Shown piece after piece: positions 33,201 to 41,976 of a stretch of 64,000 bases of DNA. Source of the stretch: Sphingomonas glacialis (GTDB lineage Bacteria; Pseudomonadota; Alphaproteobacteria; Sphingomonadales; Sphingomonadaceae); the NCBI RefSeq assembly GCF_014653575.1, contig NZ_BNAQ01000001.1, forward strand, positions 620,001 to 684,000, given 5' to 3'. The notes beneath the pieces were generated by a model that was not told the DNA's origin, did no database searches, and saw only the letters and a list, made by a program, of their open reading frames with translations. Positions within the stretch are counted from its first letter, which is position 1. Each line of letters starts with the position of its first letter. The position numbers and the translations under genes are program-made.

Positions 33201-33472
33201 AGCTCGAAGATCGCTTCGGGAGTTTGCCACCCGAGGCGCATGCCTTGCTGGCGGTCGCGCGATTACGCGTGCTCGCGTTCGGTGCGCGGATCGCGCGGAT
33301 CGATGCCGGCCCCGCGGCGATCGCGCTGACGCCGCGGCACGATTTCGCCGGCGACGCCGCGGGGCTCGAGGTGAAGGGCGACCGGCTGCTGCTGCGGAGC
33401 GCGCAGGACGACGCGATGGCGCGGCTCGGCGTGATCGAGACGCTGCTCGAAGGACTGTCGAGCGACACTTGA
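30290..33472 (+). CDS. Mfd-like helicase (transcription-repair coupling factor paralogue)
   Basis: A 1060-residue protein with the Mfd domain order. The shortened N-terminal UvrB-like module includes GYVADDRVDEPGEMALRGQV. The RNAP-interacting domain follows (DVVVHEDFGIGLVAGVE; LEYANEGRRLVPV). The RecG-like translocase has Walker A GDVGYGKTEV (560-569), DEEQRFG (661-667), TATPIPRTL and the QLHQLRGRVGRG box. A D7-like C-terminal domain ends it (ALYGRLSRLSEM; ELEDRFGSLPPEAHAL). Housekeeping Mfd is about 1150 residues; here the UvrB-like part is reduced. The start is TTG at 30290; no good ribosome-binding site is visible and stops lie in frame just upstream. Confidence 0.75.
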   Translation: MLLADANPPAPEARQTERDAAIGIVATKLAQAAATHDILYIATDEQRAEAVAAALACAAPDLLVVHSPSSDALPGDTAPASPTNVGRRIAALRRLRVALTDQQRVAFVTTAEAAAAAYPPPPAFDDAPPTLRVGDHVDMTALAEMLGAIGYVADDRVDEPGEMALRGQVVDLYPADAVAPVRIEIVDGAISAIRLYDPISQLGTEPIESIQVGRVSEPALGADWESLFDHAPDAVIAIDPAGTARRDRYVGLATSAAKARGLDTLPIVDRKRWDKALKGRTIIAVAAADEQPVPRFVERKAAGRAFSRFAKAALSQGDRLVLLGAARDIRFLAPRLAKAQGIAFTKISHWAEVATLAPGSAAMLDMPIDHGWQAPGLSVVAAADLLGSRVQATHAPSDAAAALRGDMGDIRIGDVVVHEDFGIGLVAGVEPVGVDADGGDAIVLEYANEGRRLVPVADADRIWRYGADQDAVALDTLDGSSWEKRRGAIDAAVAESARGLTALAAERDRKTAAVLEPEVDAYERFAAEFAFTETPDQARAIAATRADLAAGKPMDRLVVGDVGYGKTEVALRAAALAALAGKQVVVAAPTTVLVRQHLELFTKRFAATGLAVAGLSRLSSPAEKKAVKAGLADGSIAIVIGTGAVAAKGVAYRDLGLVVIDEEQRFGAADKAKLRGLNTDGHVLTLTATPIPRTLQAALIGLQQVSVIATPPARRQPIRTSVGSFDPVTVRTALLRERERGGQSFVVVSRIEDIAPMAERLAALVPGLTIRQAHGKLPAAEIDTAMVSFANGDGDVLLATNIVEAGLDVPRANTMIVWRADRFGLSQLHQLRGRVGRGGRRGQILLLTDPESKVAESTLKRLRTLEALDKLGAGFAISARDLDMRGAGDLLGDAQAGHMKLIGVDLYHYLLESALRTARGEHVERWTPELHLGIAGNLPLDWIPEDDVRVALYGRLSRLSEMAALDAFEAELEDRFGSLPPEAHALLAVARLRVLAFGARIARIDAGPAAIALTPRHDFAGDAAGLEVKGDRLLLRSAQDDAMARLGVIETLLEGLSSDT

Positions 33473-33615
33473 CCTTGCCGCACCGTTTCCTGTCTGTAGC
33501 GTGAACCAAAGCGACCGGTTGAGCGTTTGGTTGCGACGGATTACAGGTTGGCGCCGTAAATCGACGCTGGCGGCGCAATGGCTGCGTGGCCATTTGATCA
33601 CAAGAAGGACGTGCG

Positions 33616-34251
33616 GTGGATATCAAGAGCGAGACAGAGGTGTCGCGGCGCGGCGTCCTGGTGGGCGGCGCGATGACGGCGGGGCTGGCCGCGATCCCGG
33701 CAGCGGCGGCGCCGGTCGCAGCACAACAGGAGCGCCCCATGACGATGCCCGTGACGCTCACCGTCAACGGCAAGAAGCAGACGCTCGAGGTCGATACGCG
33801 GACGACGCTGCTCGACACGCTGCGCGAGCATCTGCATCTGACCGGCACCAAGAAGGGCTGCGACCACGGCCAGTGCGGTGCGTGCACCGTGATCGTCGAC
33901 GGCAAGCGCATCAATTCGTGCCTCAGCCTCGCGGTGATGCACCAGGGCGACAAGATCACGACGATCGAGGGGCTCGGCACGCCCGACCATCTGCATCCGA
34001 TGCAGGCGGCGTTCGTCAAGCATGACGGCTATCAGTGCGGTTATTGCACCCCCGGGCAGATCTGCTCGGCCGTCGCGGTGCTCGCCGAGATCAAGGCCGG
34101 CACGCCGAGCCATGTCACCGCCAGCCTCACCGACGCACCGCGCGCCACCAATGCCGAGATGCGCGAGCGGATGAGCGGCAACATCTGCCGCTGCGGCGCC
34201 TATTCCAACATTCTCGACGCGATGAGCGAAGTTGCGGGGACAAACGCATGA
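33616..34251 (+). CDS. paoA: Aldehyde oxidoreductase [2Fe-2S] subunit with Tat signal
   Basis: A 211-residue iron-sulfur subunit of a molybdenum hydroxylase. A twin-arginine signal occurs at [19 protein letters not shown] (R11-R12). The plant-type cluster ligands are C82, C87, C90 and C102; the second cluster uses C141, C144, C191 and C193. The GTG start at 33616 is preceded by AAGGA. Tat export of a PaoA-type subunit brings the partner subunits to the periplasm. ATGA overlap joins it to the FAD subunit. The homologous E. coli PaoABC oxidises aldehydes; the substrate here is not known. Confidence 0.88.
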   Translation: MDIKSETEVSRRGVLVGGAMTAGLAAIPAAAAPVAAQQERPMTMPVTLTVNGKKQTLEVDTRTTLLDTLREHLHLTGTKKGCDHGQCGACTVIVDGKRINSCLSLAVMHQGDKITTIEGLGTPDHLHPMQAAFVKHDGYQCGYCTPGQICSAVAVLAEIKAGTPSHVTASLTDAPRATNAEMRERMSGNICRCGAYSNILDAMSEVAGTNA

Positions 34252-35198
34252 AGCCGTTCACCTATGCGCGCGCCACATCGCCCGCCGAAGCGGCCGCCGC
34301 GGTCGCCCGCACGCCGAATGCCAAGTTCATCGCGGGCGGCACCAATCTGCTCGATCTGATGAAGCTGCAGATCGAGACCCCGGCGCATCTGATCGACCTG
34401 CAGGACCTCAAACTCGACCGGATCGAGGAGACGAAGGACGGGGGCTTGCGCATCGGCGCGTTTGTCAGCAATTCGGATCTCGCCTCGGATGCACGCGTGC
34501 GGCGCGATTACGGCGTGCTCAGCCGTGCGATCGTCGCCGGCGCAAGCGGCCAGTTGCGCAACAAAGCGACTACTGCGGGCAATCTGCTCCAGCGCACGCG
34601 CTGCCCGTATTTCTATGACACCAACCAGGCGTGCAACAAGCGCAAGCCCGGCTCGGGCTGCGCCGCGATCGGCGGGTTCAGCCGCCAGCTCGGCATCATC
34701 GGGACGAGCGACGCGTGCATCGCGACTTATCCCGGCGACATGGCGGTCGCGATGCGGCTGCTCGATGCAACCGTGGAAACGGTCCGCCCCGATGGCGCGG
34801 CGCGCGCTATCCCGATCGCCGATTTCTACACGCTGCCCGGCAGCACACCGCATATCGAGACGGCGCTGGTGCCCGGCGAACTGATCACCGCGGTCACGCT
34901 GCCCAAGCCGATCGGCGGCACGCACATCTATCACAAGGTGCGCGACCGCGCGTCCTACGCCTTTGCACTCGTTTCGGTTGCCGCGATCGTCCAGCGCGAC
35001 GGCTCGGGCCGCGTCGCGGTCGGTGGGATTGCGCCGAAGCCTTGGCGCGTCGAGGCGGCCGAAGCGGTACTACCGCAAGGCGCCGCGGCGGTGACGCCCA
35101 AGCTGCTCGCCGGCGCCAAGCCGACGCACGACAATGCCTTCAAGGTCACGCTGGTCGAGCGCACGCTCGCCGCGGCCCTGATCGAAGCGAAGGGCTGA
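34248..35198 (+). CDS. paoB: Aldehyde oxidoreductase FAD-binding subunit, PaoB-like
   Basis: A 316-residue FAD subunit of the xanthine dehydrogenase family. FAD-binding [10 protein letters not shown] at about 30 is preceded by AKFIAG. Residues C119, C129, C138 and C157 (RTRCPYFYD through [22 protein letters not shown]) form the extra [4Fe-4S] cluster typical of PaoB. The C-terminal domain has [18 protein letters not shown] and [14 protein letters not shown]. It starts at 34248 in an ATGA overlap. No signal peptide, consistent with hitchhiker export with PaoA. Confidence 0.88.
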   Translation: MKPFTYARATSPAEAAAAVARTPNAKFIAGGTNLLDLMKLQIETPAHLIDLQDLKLDRIEETKDGGLRIGAFVSNSDLASDARVRRDYGVLSRAIVAGASGQLRNKATTAGNLLQRTRCPYFYDTNQACNKRKPGSGCAAIGGFSRQLGIIGTSDACIATYPGDMAVAMRLLDATVETVRPDGAARAIPIADFYTLPGSTPHIETALVPGELITAVTLPKPIGGTHIYHKVRDRASYAFALVSVAAIVQRDGSGRVAVGGIAPKPWRVEAAEAVLPQGAAAVTPKLLAGAKPTHDNAFKVTLVERTLAAALIEAKG

Positions 35199-35203
35199 AC
35201 GCC

Positions 35204-37408
35204 ATGAAGTTTGATACACCCGCCGGCCAGAACCCGATCGATCAGCTCAAGCATGTCGGCAAGCCGATCGATCGCATCGATGGCAAGTACAAGACCACCG
35301 GCACCGCGCCCTACGCCTATGAGCGTCACGACGTCGTCGCCAACCCGGCCTACGGCTATGTCGTCGGCGCGGCGGTTGCCAAGGGGCGGATCAGCCGGAT
35401 CGACCTGGCTGCCGCCAAGGCCGCACCCGGCGTGCTGACGATCGTCACCGCCGAGAGCGCAGGGCCGCTCGGCAAGGGCAATTTCAACACCGCCAAGCTG
35501 CTCGGTGGGCCCGAGATCGACCATTATCACCAGGCCGTCGCGCTCGTCGTCGCCGAGACGTTCGAACAGGCGCGTGCCGCCGCCGCGCTGATCGTGATCG
35601 ATTACGCGCGCACCGCGGGCCGGTTCGATCTCGAGAAGGAGTTGAAAGACGCGCCGCTCTACAGCGAAAAGGGCAAGCCGCCCGTCACCAAGATCGGCGA
35701 TTTCGACGCGGCGTTCGGCAGCGCGCCGGTCAAGCTCGACGCGACCTATACCACGCCCGATCACAGCCATGCCATGATGGAGCCGCATGCCACCACCGCG
35801 AAATGGGATGGCGACAAGGTCACGCTGTACACCTCGAACCAGATGATCGCCTGGAGCAAGGGCGACGTCGCGAAGACGCTCGGTATTCCCAAGGACAATG
35901 TCCGGCTGGTTTCGCCCTATGTCGGTGGCGGCTTCGGCGGCAAGCTGTTCATCCGTGCCGACGTGATCCTGGCAGCCCTCGGCGCGAAGGCCGCGGGCCG
36001 TCCGGTCAAGGTCACGCTGACGCGCCCGATGATGATCAACAACACGACACACCGCCCCGCGACGATCCAGCGGATCCGCATCGGCGCCAGCGCCGATGGC
36101 AAGATCACCGCGATCGCGCACGAAAGCGGATCGGGCGATCTGCCCGGTGGTGGCCCCGAGACCGCGGTTAGCCAGACGCGGCTGCTCTATGCCGGTGCCA
36201 ATCGTCTGACGTCGATGCGGCTCGCGGTGCTCGATCTGCCCGAGGGCAATGCAATGCGCGCGCCGGGCGAAGCGCCTGGGCTGATGGCGCTCGAGATCGC
36301 GATGGACGAAATGGCCGAGAAGCTCGGCATGGATCCGATCGCTTTCCGCGTCGCCAACGACACGCAGGTCGACCCGGAAAAGCCCGAGCGCCGCTTCTCG
36401 CAGCGCCAGCTCGTCCAGTGCCTCGAACAGGGCGCGGAGCGCTTCGGCTGGAAGCAGCGCAGCGCCAAGCCTGCGCAGCGGCGCGACGGCCAGTGGCTCG
36501 TCGGCATGGGCGTTGCGGCGGGCTTCCGCAACAGCATGGCGATGAAGTCGGCGGCGCGGGTCGCGCTCGACAAGAAGGGTATCGTCACCGTCTCGACCGA
36601 CATGACCGATATCGGCACCGGCACCTACACCATCATCGCGCAGACCGCGGCGGAGATGATGGGCGTCGATGTCGCCAAGGTCGTCGTCCAGCTCGGCGAT
36701 TCGGACCATCCGGTCTCGGCCGGGTCGGGCGGGCAATGGGGCGCGAACAACGCGACCGCGGGCGTCTATGCCGCGTGCGTCAAATTGCGCGAGGCGATCG
36801 CGCAGAAGCTCGGCTTCAACTCGGCCGACGTCACTTTCGCCGACGGCAAGGTGCGCTCGGGCAACCGCAGCGTCGCGCTGACCGAAGCGGCGGGCGATGC
36901 CGGGCTCGTTGCCGAGGACGCCATCGAATACGGCACTCTGAGCAAGACCTATCAGCAATCGACCTTCGCCGGGCATTTCGTCGAGGCGGCGGTCCACAGC
37001 CTGACGGGCGAGGTCCGCATCCGCCGGATGCTCGCCGTGTGCGCGGCAGGCCGCATCCTCAACCCGAAATCGGCGCGCAGCCAGGTGATCGGCGCGATGA
37101 CGATGGGCGCGGGCGCGGCGCTGATGGAGGAGCTCGCGGTCGACACGCGCTTCGGCTTCTTCGTCAATCACGATCTCGCGGGCTACGAGGTGCCGGTCCA
37201 TGCCGACATCCCGCACCAGGACGTGATCTTCCTCGACGAGGTCGATCCGACATCGTCGCCGATGAAGGCCAAAGGCGTCGGCGAGCTCGGCCTGTGCGGC
37301 GTTGGCGCGGCGATCGCCAACGCGATCTACAATGCGAGCGGAGTGCGCGTGCGCGACTATCCGGTCACGCTCGACAAGCATATCGCCCACCTGCCGCCAG
37401 TGGCATGA
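35204..37408 (+). CDS. paoC: Aldehyde oxidoreductase molybdenum-binding subunit, PaoC-like
   Basis: A 734-residue catalytic subunit carrying the molybdopterin cytosine dinucleotide cofactor. Features are SPYVGGGFGGKLFIRAD, THRPATIQRIRIGA, NAMRAPGEAPGLMALE, GTYTIIAQTAAEMMG and the C-terminal catalytic Glu694 in KGVGELGLCGV. The ATG at 35204 lies five bases after the FAD gene stop; the long in-frame upstream part is antisense-like. No signal peptide, so it travels with PaoA. Length and motif positions are close to those of E. coli PaoC. Confidence 0.88.
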   Translation: MKFDTPAGQNPIDQLKHVGKPIDRIDGKYKTTGTAPYAYERHDVVANPAYGYVVGAAVAKGRISRIDLAAAKAAPGVLTIVTAESAGPLGKGNFNTAKLLGGPEIDHYHQAVALVVAETFEQARAAAALIVIDYARTAGRFDLEKELKDAPLYSEKGKPPVTKIGDFDAAFGSAPVKLDATYTTPDHSHAMMEPHATTAKWDGDKVTLYTSNQMIAWSKGDVAKTLGIPKDNVRLVSPYVGGGFGGKLFIRADVILAALGAKAAGRPVKVTLTRPMMINNTTHRPATIQRIRIGASADGKITAIAHESGSGDLPGGGPETAVSQTRLLYAGANRLTSMRLAVLDLPEGNAMRAPGEAPGLMALEIAMDEMAEKLGMDPIAFRVANDTQVDPEKPERRFSQRQLVQCLEQGAERFGWKQRSAKPAQRRDGQWLVGMGVAAGFRNSMAMKSAARVALDKKGIVTVSTDMTDIGTGTYTIIAQTAAEMMGVDVAKVVVQLGDSDHPVSAGSGGQWGANNATAGVYAACVKLREAIAQKLGFNSADVTFADGKVRSGNRSVALTEAAGDAGLVAEDAIEYGTLSKTYQQSTFAGHFVEAAVHSLTGEVRIRRMLAVCAAGRILNPKSARSQVIGAMTMGAGAALMEELAVDTRFGFFVNHDLAGYEVPVHADIPHQDVIFLDEVDPTSSPMKAKGVGELGLCGVGAAIANAIYNASGVRVRDYPVTLDKHIAHLPPVA

Positions 37409-37419
37409 GACCGGGGATC

Positions 37420-37448
37420 GCCGGCGGCATGGCAATCGTGCCGCCGGC
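37420..37448 (+). terminator. Strong hairpin after paoC
   Basis: GCCGGCGGCA (37420-37429) and TGCCGCCGGC (37439-37448) form a perfect 10-bp stem with a 9-base loop, 11 bases after the paoC stop. The following bases are ATCCTAAATAG, so no T run is present. It is likely a transcription or RNA-processing boundary between paoC and moaA, or a Rho-assisted terminator. Confidence 0.5.
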
Positions 37449-37497
37449 ATCCTAAATAGTACCACCGACCGTCGTCCGTCGCCGTTCGCCGTCCCCC

Positions 37498-38532
37498 ATG
37501 AGTTTCCCATCTCCGATGTCGAACATCCGCCCCGACACCCGCCCGCTCACCGACAGCTTCGGCCGCCGGATCACCTATCTGCGGCTGTCGGTGACCGACC
37601 GCTGCGATCTGCGCTGCCGCTATTGCATGAGCGAGGCGATGACGTTCCTGCCGCGCAAGGAAGTGCTGACGATCGAGGAAATGGGCGCGGTCGCCGATGC
37701 CTTCATCGCGCGTGGCGTGCGGAAAATCCGGCTGACTGGCGGCGAACCGCTGGTGCGGCGCGGCGTCGACGATCTCGCGCGCTATATCGGTCGGCATATC
37801 GCGACGGGTGCGCTCGACGAGATGACGCTCACCACCAATGCGACACGGCTTTCGCAGCATGCCGAGGCGCTGTTCGCGGCGGGTGTGCGGCGCGTCAACG
37901 TCAGCCTCGACAGCCTCGATCCCGACAATTTCCGCCACATCACGCGGACGGGCAACCTTGCCGAAGTGCTCGACGGCATCGCCGCGGGCAAGGCGGCGGG
38001 ATTGTCGATCAAGATCAACATGGTCGCGCTGAAGGGTGCGAACGAGGACGAGATCGAACCGATGATGCGCTGGTGCGGGACGCACGGGTTCGACCTCACG
38101 CTGATCGAGACGATGCCGCTCGGCGTGGTCGACGAGGATCGCACCGATCGCTACCTCCCGCTCGACGTCGTTCGCGAGCGGCTCGAGGCGCGCTTCACGC
38201 TCGAGCGCGACGATCATCGCACCGGCGGCCCTGCGCGCTACGTCCGTGTGCGCGAGACGGGGACGCGGCTCGGCCTGATCACCCCGCTCACCAACAATTT
38301 CTGCGAGGGCTGCAACCGCGTGCGGCTGACCGCTTCCGGGCGGCTCTATATGTGCCTCGGCCATGACGACAAGATGGACTTGAAGCAGGTGCTCCGCGAG
38401 GGCGGCCCCGCCGCGCTCGATGCGGCGATCGACGCCGCCTTGCTGACCAAGCCGCTGCGCCATGCGTTCGAGATCGTCGACCGAAATGCCGCGCCCGCGG
38501 TCGGGCGGCACATGAGCGTCACGGGGGGCTGA
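37498..38532 (+). CDS. moaA: GTP 3',8-cyclase MoaA
   Basis: A 344-residue radical-SAM enzyme for the first step of molybdenum cofactor synthesis (GTP to the cyclic pyranopterin precursor, with MoaC). The N-terminal cluster is C36, C40 and C43 (DRCDLRCRYC); the C-terminal cluster is C269, C272 and C286 (FCEGCNRVRL; MCLG). IRLTGGEPLVRRG and NVSLDSLDP are family signatures. The terminal Gly-Gly (VTGG) needed for activity is present. Two ATG starts are possible (37498, 37516). Downstream is the XdhC-type gene, five bases away. Confidence 0.95.
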   Translation: MSFPSPMSNIRPDTRPLTDSFGRRITYLRLSVTDRCDLRCRYCMSEAMTFLPRKEVLTIEEMGAVADAFIARGVRKIRLTGGEPLVRRGVDDLARYIGRHIATGALDEMTLTTNATRLSQHAEALFAAGVRRVNVSLDSLDPDNFRHITRTGNLAEVLDGIAAGKAAGLSIKINMVALKGANEDEIEPMMRWCGTHGFDLTLIETMPLGVVDEDRTDRYLPLDVVRERLEARFTLERDDHRTGGPARYVRVRETGTRLGLITPLTNNFCEGCNRVRLTASGRLYMCLGHDDKMDLKQVLREGGPAALDAAIDAALLTKPLRHAFEIVDRNAAPAVGRHMSVTGG

Positions 38533-38536
38533 CACG

Positions 38537-39460
38537 ATGGCCGATAACGAGACGGCGCTCGCGGCATTTGCAGCCTGGCGCGGAGCACCGATGGCGATCG
38601 CCACTGTCATCTCGACCTGGGGATCGGCGCCGCGCCCGCGCGGCAGCCACATGCTCGTCCATGCCGACGGTCGGCTCGAAGGCTCGGTTTCGGGTGGGTG
38701 CGTCGAAGGCGACGTACTCGCGCTCGCGGCCGAGGTGATCGCGCGCGGGACGCCCGAAGGCCGCCAATACGGCGTCGCCGACGGCTCGGCGTGGGAAGTC
38801 GGCTTGCCGTGCGGCGGGACGATCGAAGTGCTCGTCCAGCCCGTGTCCGACGCGGGCTTCCCGCCCGCGCTGTTCGACGCAATCGAGCATGCGCAAGGGT
38901 CCGGGCGCGGCGTGACGGTCTATACCGATCTGGCGACGGGGCGCAGCAGCCTCGCGCCGATGCCGGGCGACGGCATCTTCGCCAACACCTATGCCGCGCC
39001 GCGCCAGGTGCTGATCGTCGGTGCCGTACAGATCGCGCAGGCGCTCGCGCAGATCGCCGAGACGCTCGGCGTCAAGGCGACGGTGATCGACCCGCGCACC
39101 CGCTTCCTGACCGAGGAGCGCTTCCCCGGCGTGACGCTCGACGATCGCTGGCCCGACGAAGCCGTCGCGGCGTACAATCCCGGCCCGTCGACCGCAGTGA
39201 TCACGCTTAGCCACGACCCCAAGATCGACGATCCCGCGCTGATCGCGGCGCTCTCCGCCGAGACCGGCTATATCGCCGCGCTCGGGTCGCGGCGCAGCCA
39301 TGCCGCGCGGCTCGAGCGATTGGCCGCGGCGGGCTTCGGCCAGGACGATCTGGACCGGATCGACGGGCCGGCCGGGATCGACATCAACGCGATCGGCGCG
39401 AGCGAAATCGCGCTGTCGGTCGCCGCCGGGATGGTCAAGGCGCTGCACGTGCGGGGGTAA
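38537..39460 (+). CDS. XdhC/PaoD-type molybdenum cofactor insertion chaperone
   Basis: A 307-residue XdhC-family protein. The N-terminal half has TVISTWGSAPRPRGSHMLV, SVSGGCVEGDV and VGLPCGGTIEVLV, and the C-terminal Rossmann-like half has VLIVGAVQIAQALAQIAE, RTRFLTEERFPG and YIAALGSRRSHAARL. These proteins bind and sulfurate the cofactor and insert it in molybdenum hydroxylases; PaoD is the counterpart for PaoABC. It lies between the two hydroxylase operons and may serve both. Confidence 0.9.
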   Translation: MADNETALAAFAAWRGAPMAIATVISTWGSAPRPRGSHMLVHADGRLEGSVSGGCVEGDVLALAAEVIARGTPEGRQYGVADGSAWEVGLPCGGTIEVLVQPVSDAGFPPALFDAIEHAQGSGRGVTVYTDLATGRSSLAPMPGDGIFANTYAAPRQVLIVGAVQIAQALAQIAETLGVKATVIDPRTRFLTEERFPGVTLDDRWPDEAVAAYNPGPSTAVITLSHDPKIDDPALIAALSAETGYIAALGSRRSHAARLERLAAAGFGQDDLDRIDGPAGIDINAIGASEIALSVAAGMVKALHVRG

Positions 39461-39491
39461 CGTCGCCGGATTGCACGCGCGGCCCCCTACT

Positions 39492-39585
39492 CCGTTCGGG
39501 CTGAGCCTGTCGAAGCCCCGCCATCCGCACAAGCGCGCGGGGCGCATTGGGAGACCGGCCCTTCGACAAGCTCAGGGCGAACGGG
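39492..39585. repeat. Palindromic repeat between convergent genes (family 1)
   Basis: The left arm (about 39492-39518, CCGTTCGGGCTGAGCCTGTC onward) is mirrored by the right arm (about 39557-39585, CTTCGACAAGCTCAGGGCGA inside) with a few mismatches. The motif TTCGACAAGCTCAGGGCGAA is a widespread intergenic element in sphingomonads. It sits between the convergent ends of the chaperone gene and the second hydroxylase operon and may act as a bidirectional terminator. The 185-base gap has nothing else. Confidence 0.7.
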
Positions 39586-39645
39586 TGAAGAGTCGCTCCC
39601 TCCTCACCGCTCTGCGGGAGGCGCTGCCCCCCGCAAGTGTCGATC

Positions 39646-41976
39646 TTACATCAGCTTGTCGAGCGTGATCGGCAGATCGCGAACGCGCTTGCCGGTCGCG
39701 TTGAACACCGCGTTCGCGACCGCTGCGGCGACACCGGTAATGCCGATCTCGCCGATGCCGTGCGCGCCCATCGGGGCGTGCGGATCGGCGATGTCGGTCC
39801 AGATCACCTCGATCTCGGGCACGTCCATATGCACCGGCACGTGATATTCGGCGAGGCTCGGGTTCATCACGCGCCCGGTCCGCTCGTCGAACTGCGTCTC
39901 CTCCATCAGCGCCATGCCGAGCCCCATGATGATCCCGCCACGGAACTGGCTCGTCGCGGTCTTGGGATTGAGGATCTTGCCGCAATCGAACGAGCCGAGG
40001 AAGCGGCTGACGCGCACTTCGCCGGTCACCGTATTGACGCGGACCTCGGCGAACATCGCCCCGTACGAGTGCATCGACCAATGCTGCGTCTCGAGCGGGG
40101 CCGAGCCCGCGGCTTCGACGCTGACCGCGTCACGCTGCGCGCGCGACAGGATCGAGACATAGCTTTCGCACGCGCTCGGATCGTCGAGCTTGCACAGGCC
40201 ACCCTCATACCCGCCGACTTCGCTCGGCTTGAGCCCGGCGAGCGGCGAATCGTTGCCCGCCAGCTTGAGCAATTCGGTGAACAGCGCGGTCTGCGCCGCA
40301 ATCACCGCCGCGCCGATCGACGCGGTCTGCTGCGATCCGCCTGCCATCACCGTCCCCGGCATCTTCGAATCGCCGTACAGGAACGTGACCTTGTCCATCG
40401 GCAGCCCGAGGCGTTCGGCGAGCACCATGGTGTGCGTCGTCGCGGTCCCCATCCCCATTTCGTGCGCGGCGATCTCGACCGTGGCGTGGCCATCCTTGGT
40501 CAGCGTCAGCCGCGCAGCCCCACCGGGCATGCGGTAGTAAGGATAGGTCGCGGTCGCGCAGCCCATCCCGACCAGCCATTCGCCCTCGCGACGCGTGCCC
40601 GGCGTGGCGCTCCGTTTGTCCCAGCCAAAGCGCTCGGCGCCGCTGCGATACGCCGCGACGATGTTGCGCGACGAGAAGGGCGTGCCCGTCGTCGGGTTGG
40701 TCTCGGGCTCGTTCGTCTCGCGCAGCGCGATCGGATCGACGCCGAGTTGGGCCGCCAGTTCGTCGACCGCGCTCTCGAGCGCGAAGGTCCCGACCGATTC
40801 GCCCGGCGCGCGCATGAAGGTGTTGGCGAGCATGTCGAGCTCGACCGCCTCGACGTTGAGGAGAAAGCTCCCGGCGGCATAGGCCGAGCGCGTCGGCAGG
40901 ATGAACGGCTCAGGCATATTGTTGTGCGACGTCATCGCGACGACGCCGGTGTGGATCAGCGCATCGAAATGCCCATCGGCCTGCGCGCCGATCGCGACGC
41001 GCTGCTCGGTCAGCGTGCGCCCGCCGACCATCCGGTAGACGCCCTCACGCGACAGCATGATACGCACCGGCCGCCCGGCAAGCTTGGCGGCGGCGGCCGC
41101 CAGGATCTGGTGGTTCCACAGCGTCTTGCTGCCGAAACCGCCGCCGACATAGGGCGAGGTCACGTGGACCTGCGCCTCGTCGATGCCGAACACCTGCGCG
41201 AGCGTCCAGGCGACGTGCGCGACGCATTGCGACGCGTCGTGAAGGATCAGGTCGTCGCCCTGCCAGACTAACGTCGCGCCGTGGAGTTCGATCGGATTGT
41301 GGTTGTGGCGCGGCGTGCGATAGGTGCGGTCGACGCTGTGCGGCGCGGCCGCGAGCGCGGTCTCGGCATCACCGATCTCGAGCAGCATCGGCGCGCCCAT
41401 GAACGACGCGTTCTTGCGATCGGCCTTGGCGTCCTCGAAGCGCGTCATCGCGATCTCGGTGTCGTACGTGACCGCGATCAGCGACGCGGCATGATCGGCC
41501 TGCTCCTGCGTTTGCGCGAGCACCACCGCGACCGGTTCGCCATTCCAATGGATGCGGTCATCCTGCATCACGGGCAACCTGTCACCACCGACCGCCTTCG
41601 GCGCGGTCATCATCACCGGCGTAGGGTTGAGCCGCGGCGCGGTCTTGTAGGTCATGACCAGAACGACGCCGGGCAGCGCCTCGGCCGCCGCAACGTCGAG
41701 CGTGGCGATCCGCCCCTTCGGGATCGTGCTGTAGGCGAGCGCGGCGTAGACCAGGTCCTCGAGCGGGAATTCAGCGGCGAAACGCGCCGCGCCCGTGACC
41801 TTCAACGGTCCGTCGAGCCGCGACACCTGCGTGCCGACGAGCCCGTGCTTGTGCGCGATCAGCGGATCGGGAACGCCGCCGGGGATCCAGCTGTCGGGCG
41901 CGAGCTCGACCGCCTTCTTCATCACCGCCTGAAGCGCGCCTTGCGCAAGCTGCGTGGCGTTTTCGACGATGCTCAT
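39646..41976 (-). CDS. Molybdenum hydroxylase, molybdopterin-binding subunit (second set)
   Basis: A 776-residue PaoC/XdhB-type catalytic subunit. Contains SPYVGGGFGSKTLWNHQI, FMRAPGESVGTFALESAV, GTATTHTMVLAERLG and the catalytic Glu743 in HGIGEIGITGV. The start at 41976 overlaps the FAD subunit gene by ATGA. It has no signal peptide and neither do its partners, so this complex should be cytoplasmic. The sequence differs clearly from the PaoC-like protein at 35204, so the two are not a recent duplication. Substrate unknown. Confidence 0.88.
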   Translation of the reverse strand: MSIVENATQLAQGALQAVMKKAVELAPDSWIPGGVPDPLIAHKHGLVGTQVSRLDGPLKVTGAARFAAEFPLEDLVYAALAYSTIPKGRIATLDVAAAEALPGVVLVMTYKTAPRLNPTPVMMTAPKAVGGDRLPVMQDDRIHWNGEPVAVVLAQTQEQADHAASLIAVTYDTEIAMTRFEDAKADRKNASFMGAPMLLEIGDAETALAAAPHSVDRTYRTPRHNHNPIELHGATLVWQGDDLILHDASQCVAHVAWTLAQVFGIDEAQVHVTSPYVGGGFGSKTLWNHQILAAAAAKLAGRPVRIMLSREGVYRMVGGRTLTEQRVAIGAQADGHFDALIHTGVVAMTSHNNMPEPFILPTRSAYAAGSFLLNVEAVELDMLANTFMRAPGESVGTFALESAVDELAAQLGVDPIALRETNEPETNPTTGTPFSSRNIVAAYRSGAERFGWDKRSATPGTRREGEWLVGMGCATATYPYYRMPGGAARLTLTKDGHATVEIAAHEMGMGTATTHTMVLAERLGLPMDKVTFLYGDSKMPGTVMAGGSQQTASIGAAVIAAQTALFTELLKLAGNDSPLAGLKPSEVGGYEGGLCKLDDPSACESYVSILSRAQRDAVSVEAAGSAPLETQHWSMHSYGAMFAEVRVNTVTGEVRVSRFLGSFDCGKILNPKTATSQFRGGIIMGLGMALMEETQFDERTGRVMNPSLAEYHVPVHMDVPEIEVIWTDIADPHAPMGAHGIGEIGITGVAAAVANAVFNATGKRVRDLPITLDKLM

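Noticed and set aside
30233..33241. 1002-codon open frame on the minus strand opposite the Mfd-like gene
   Set aside because: It is antisense to a clear helicase, is rich in Arg/Asp/Gly/Ala as expected from GC-rich codons read backwards, and shows no domain.
34955..37510. 851-codon minus-strand open frame opposite paoC
   Set aside because: Same reason: complementary to a well-supported molybdenum enzyme gene, no recognisable motif, no ribosome-binding site.
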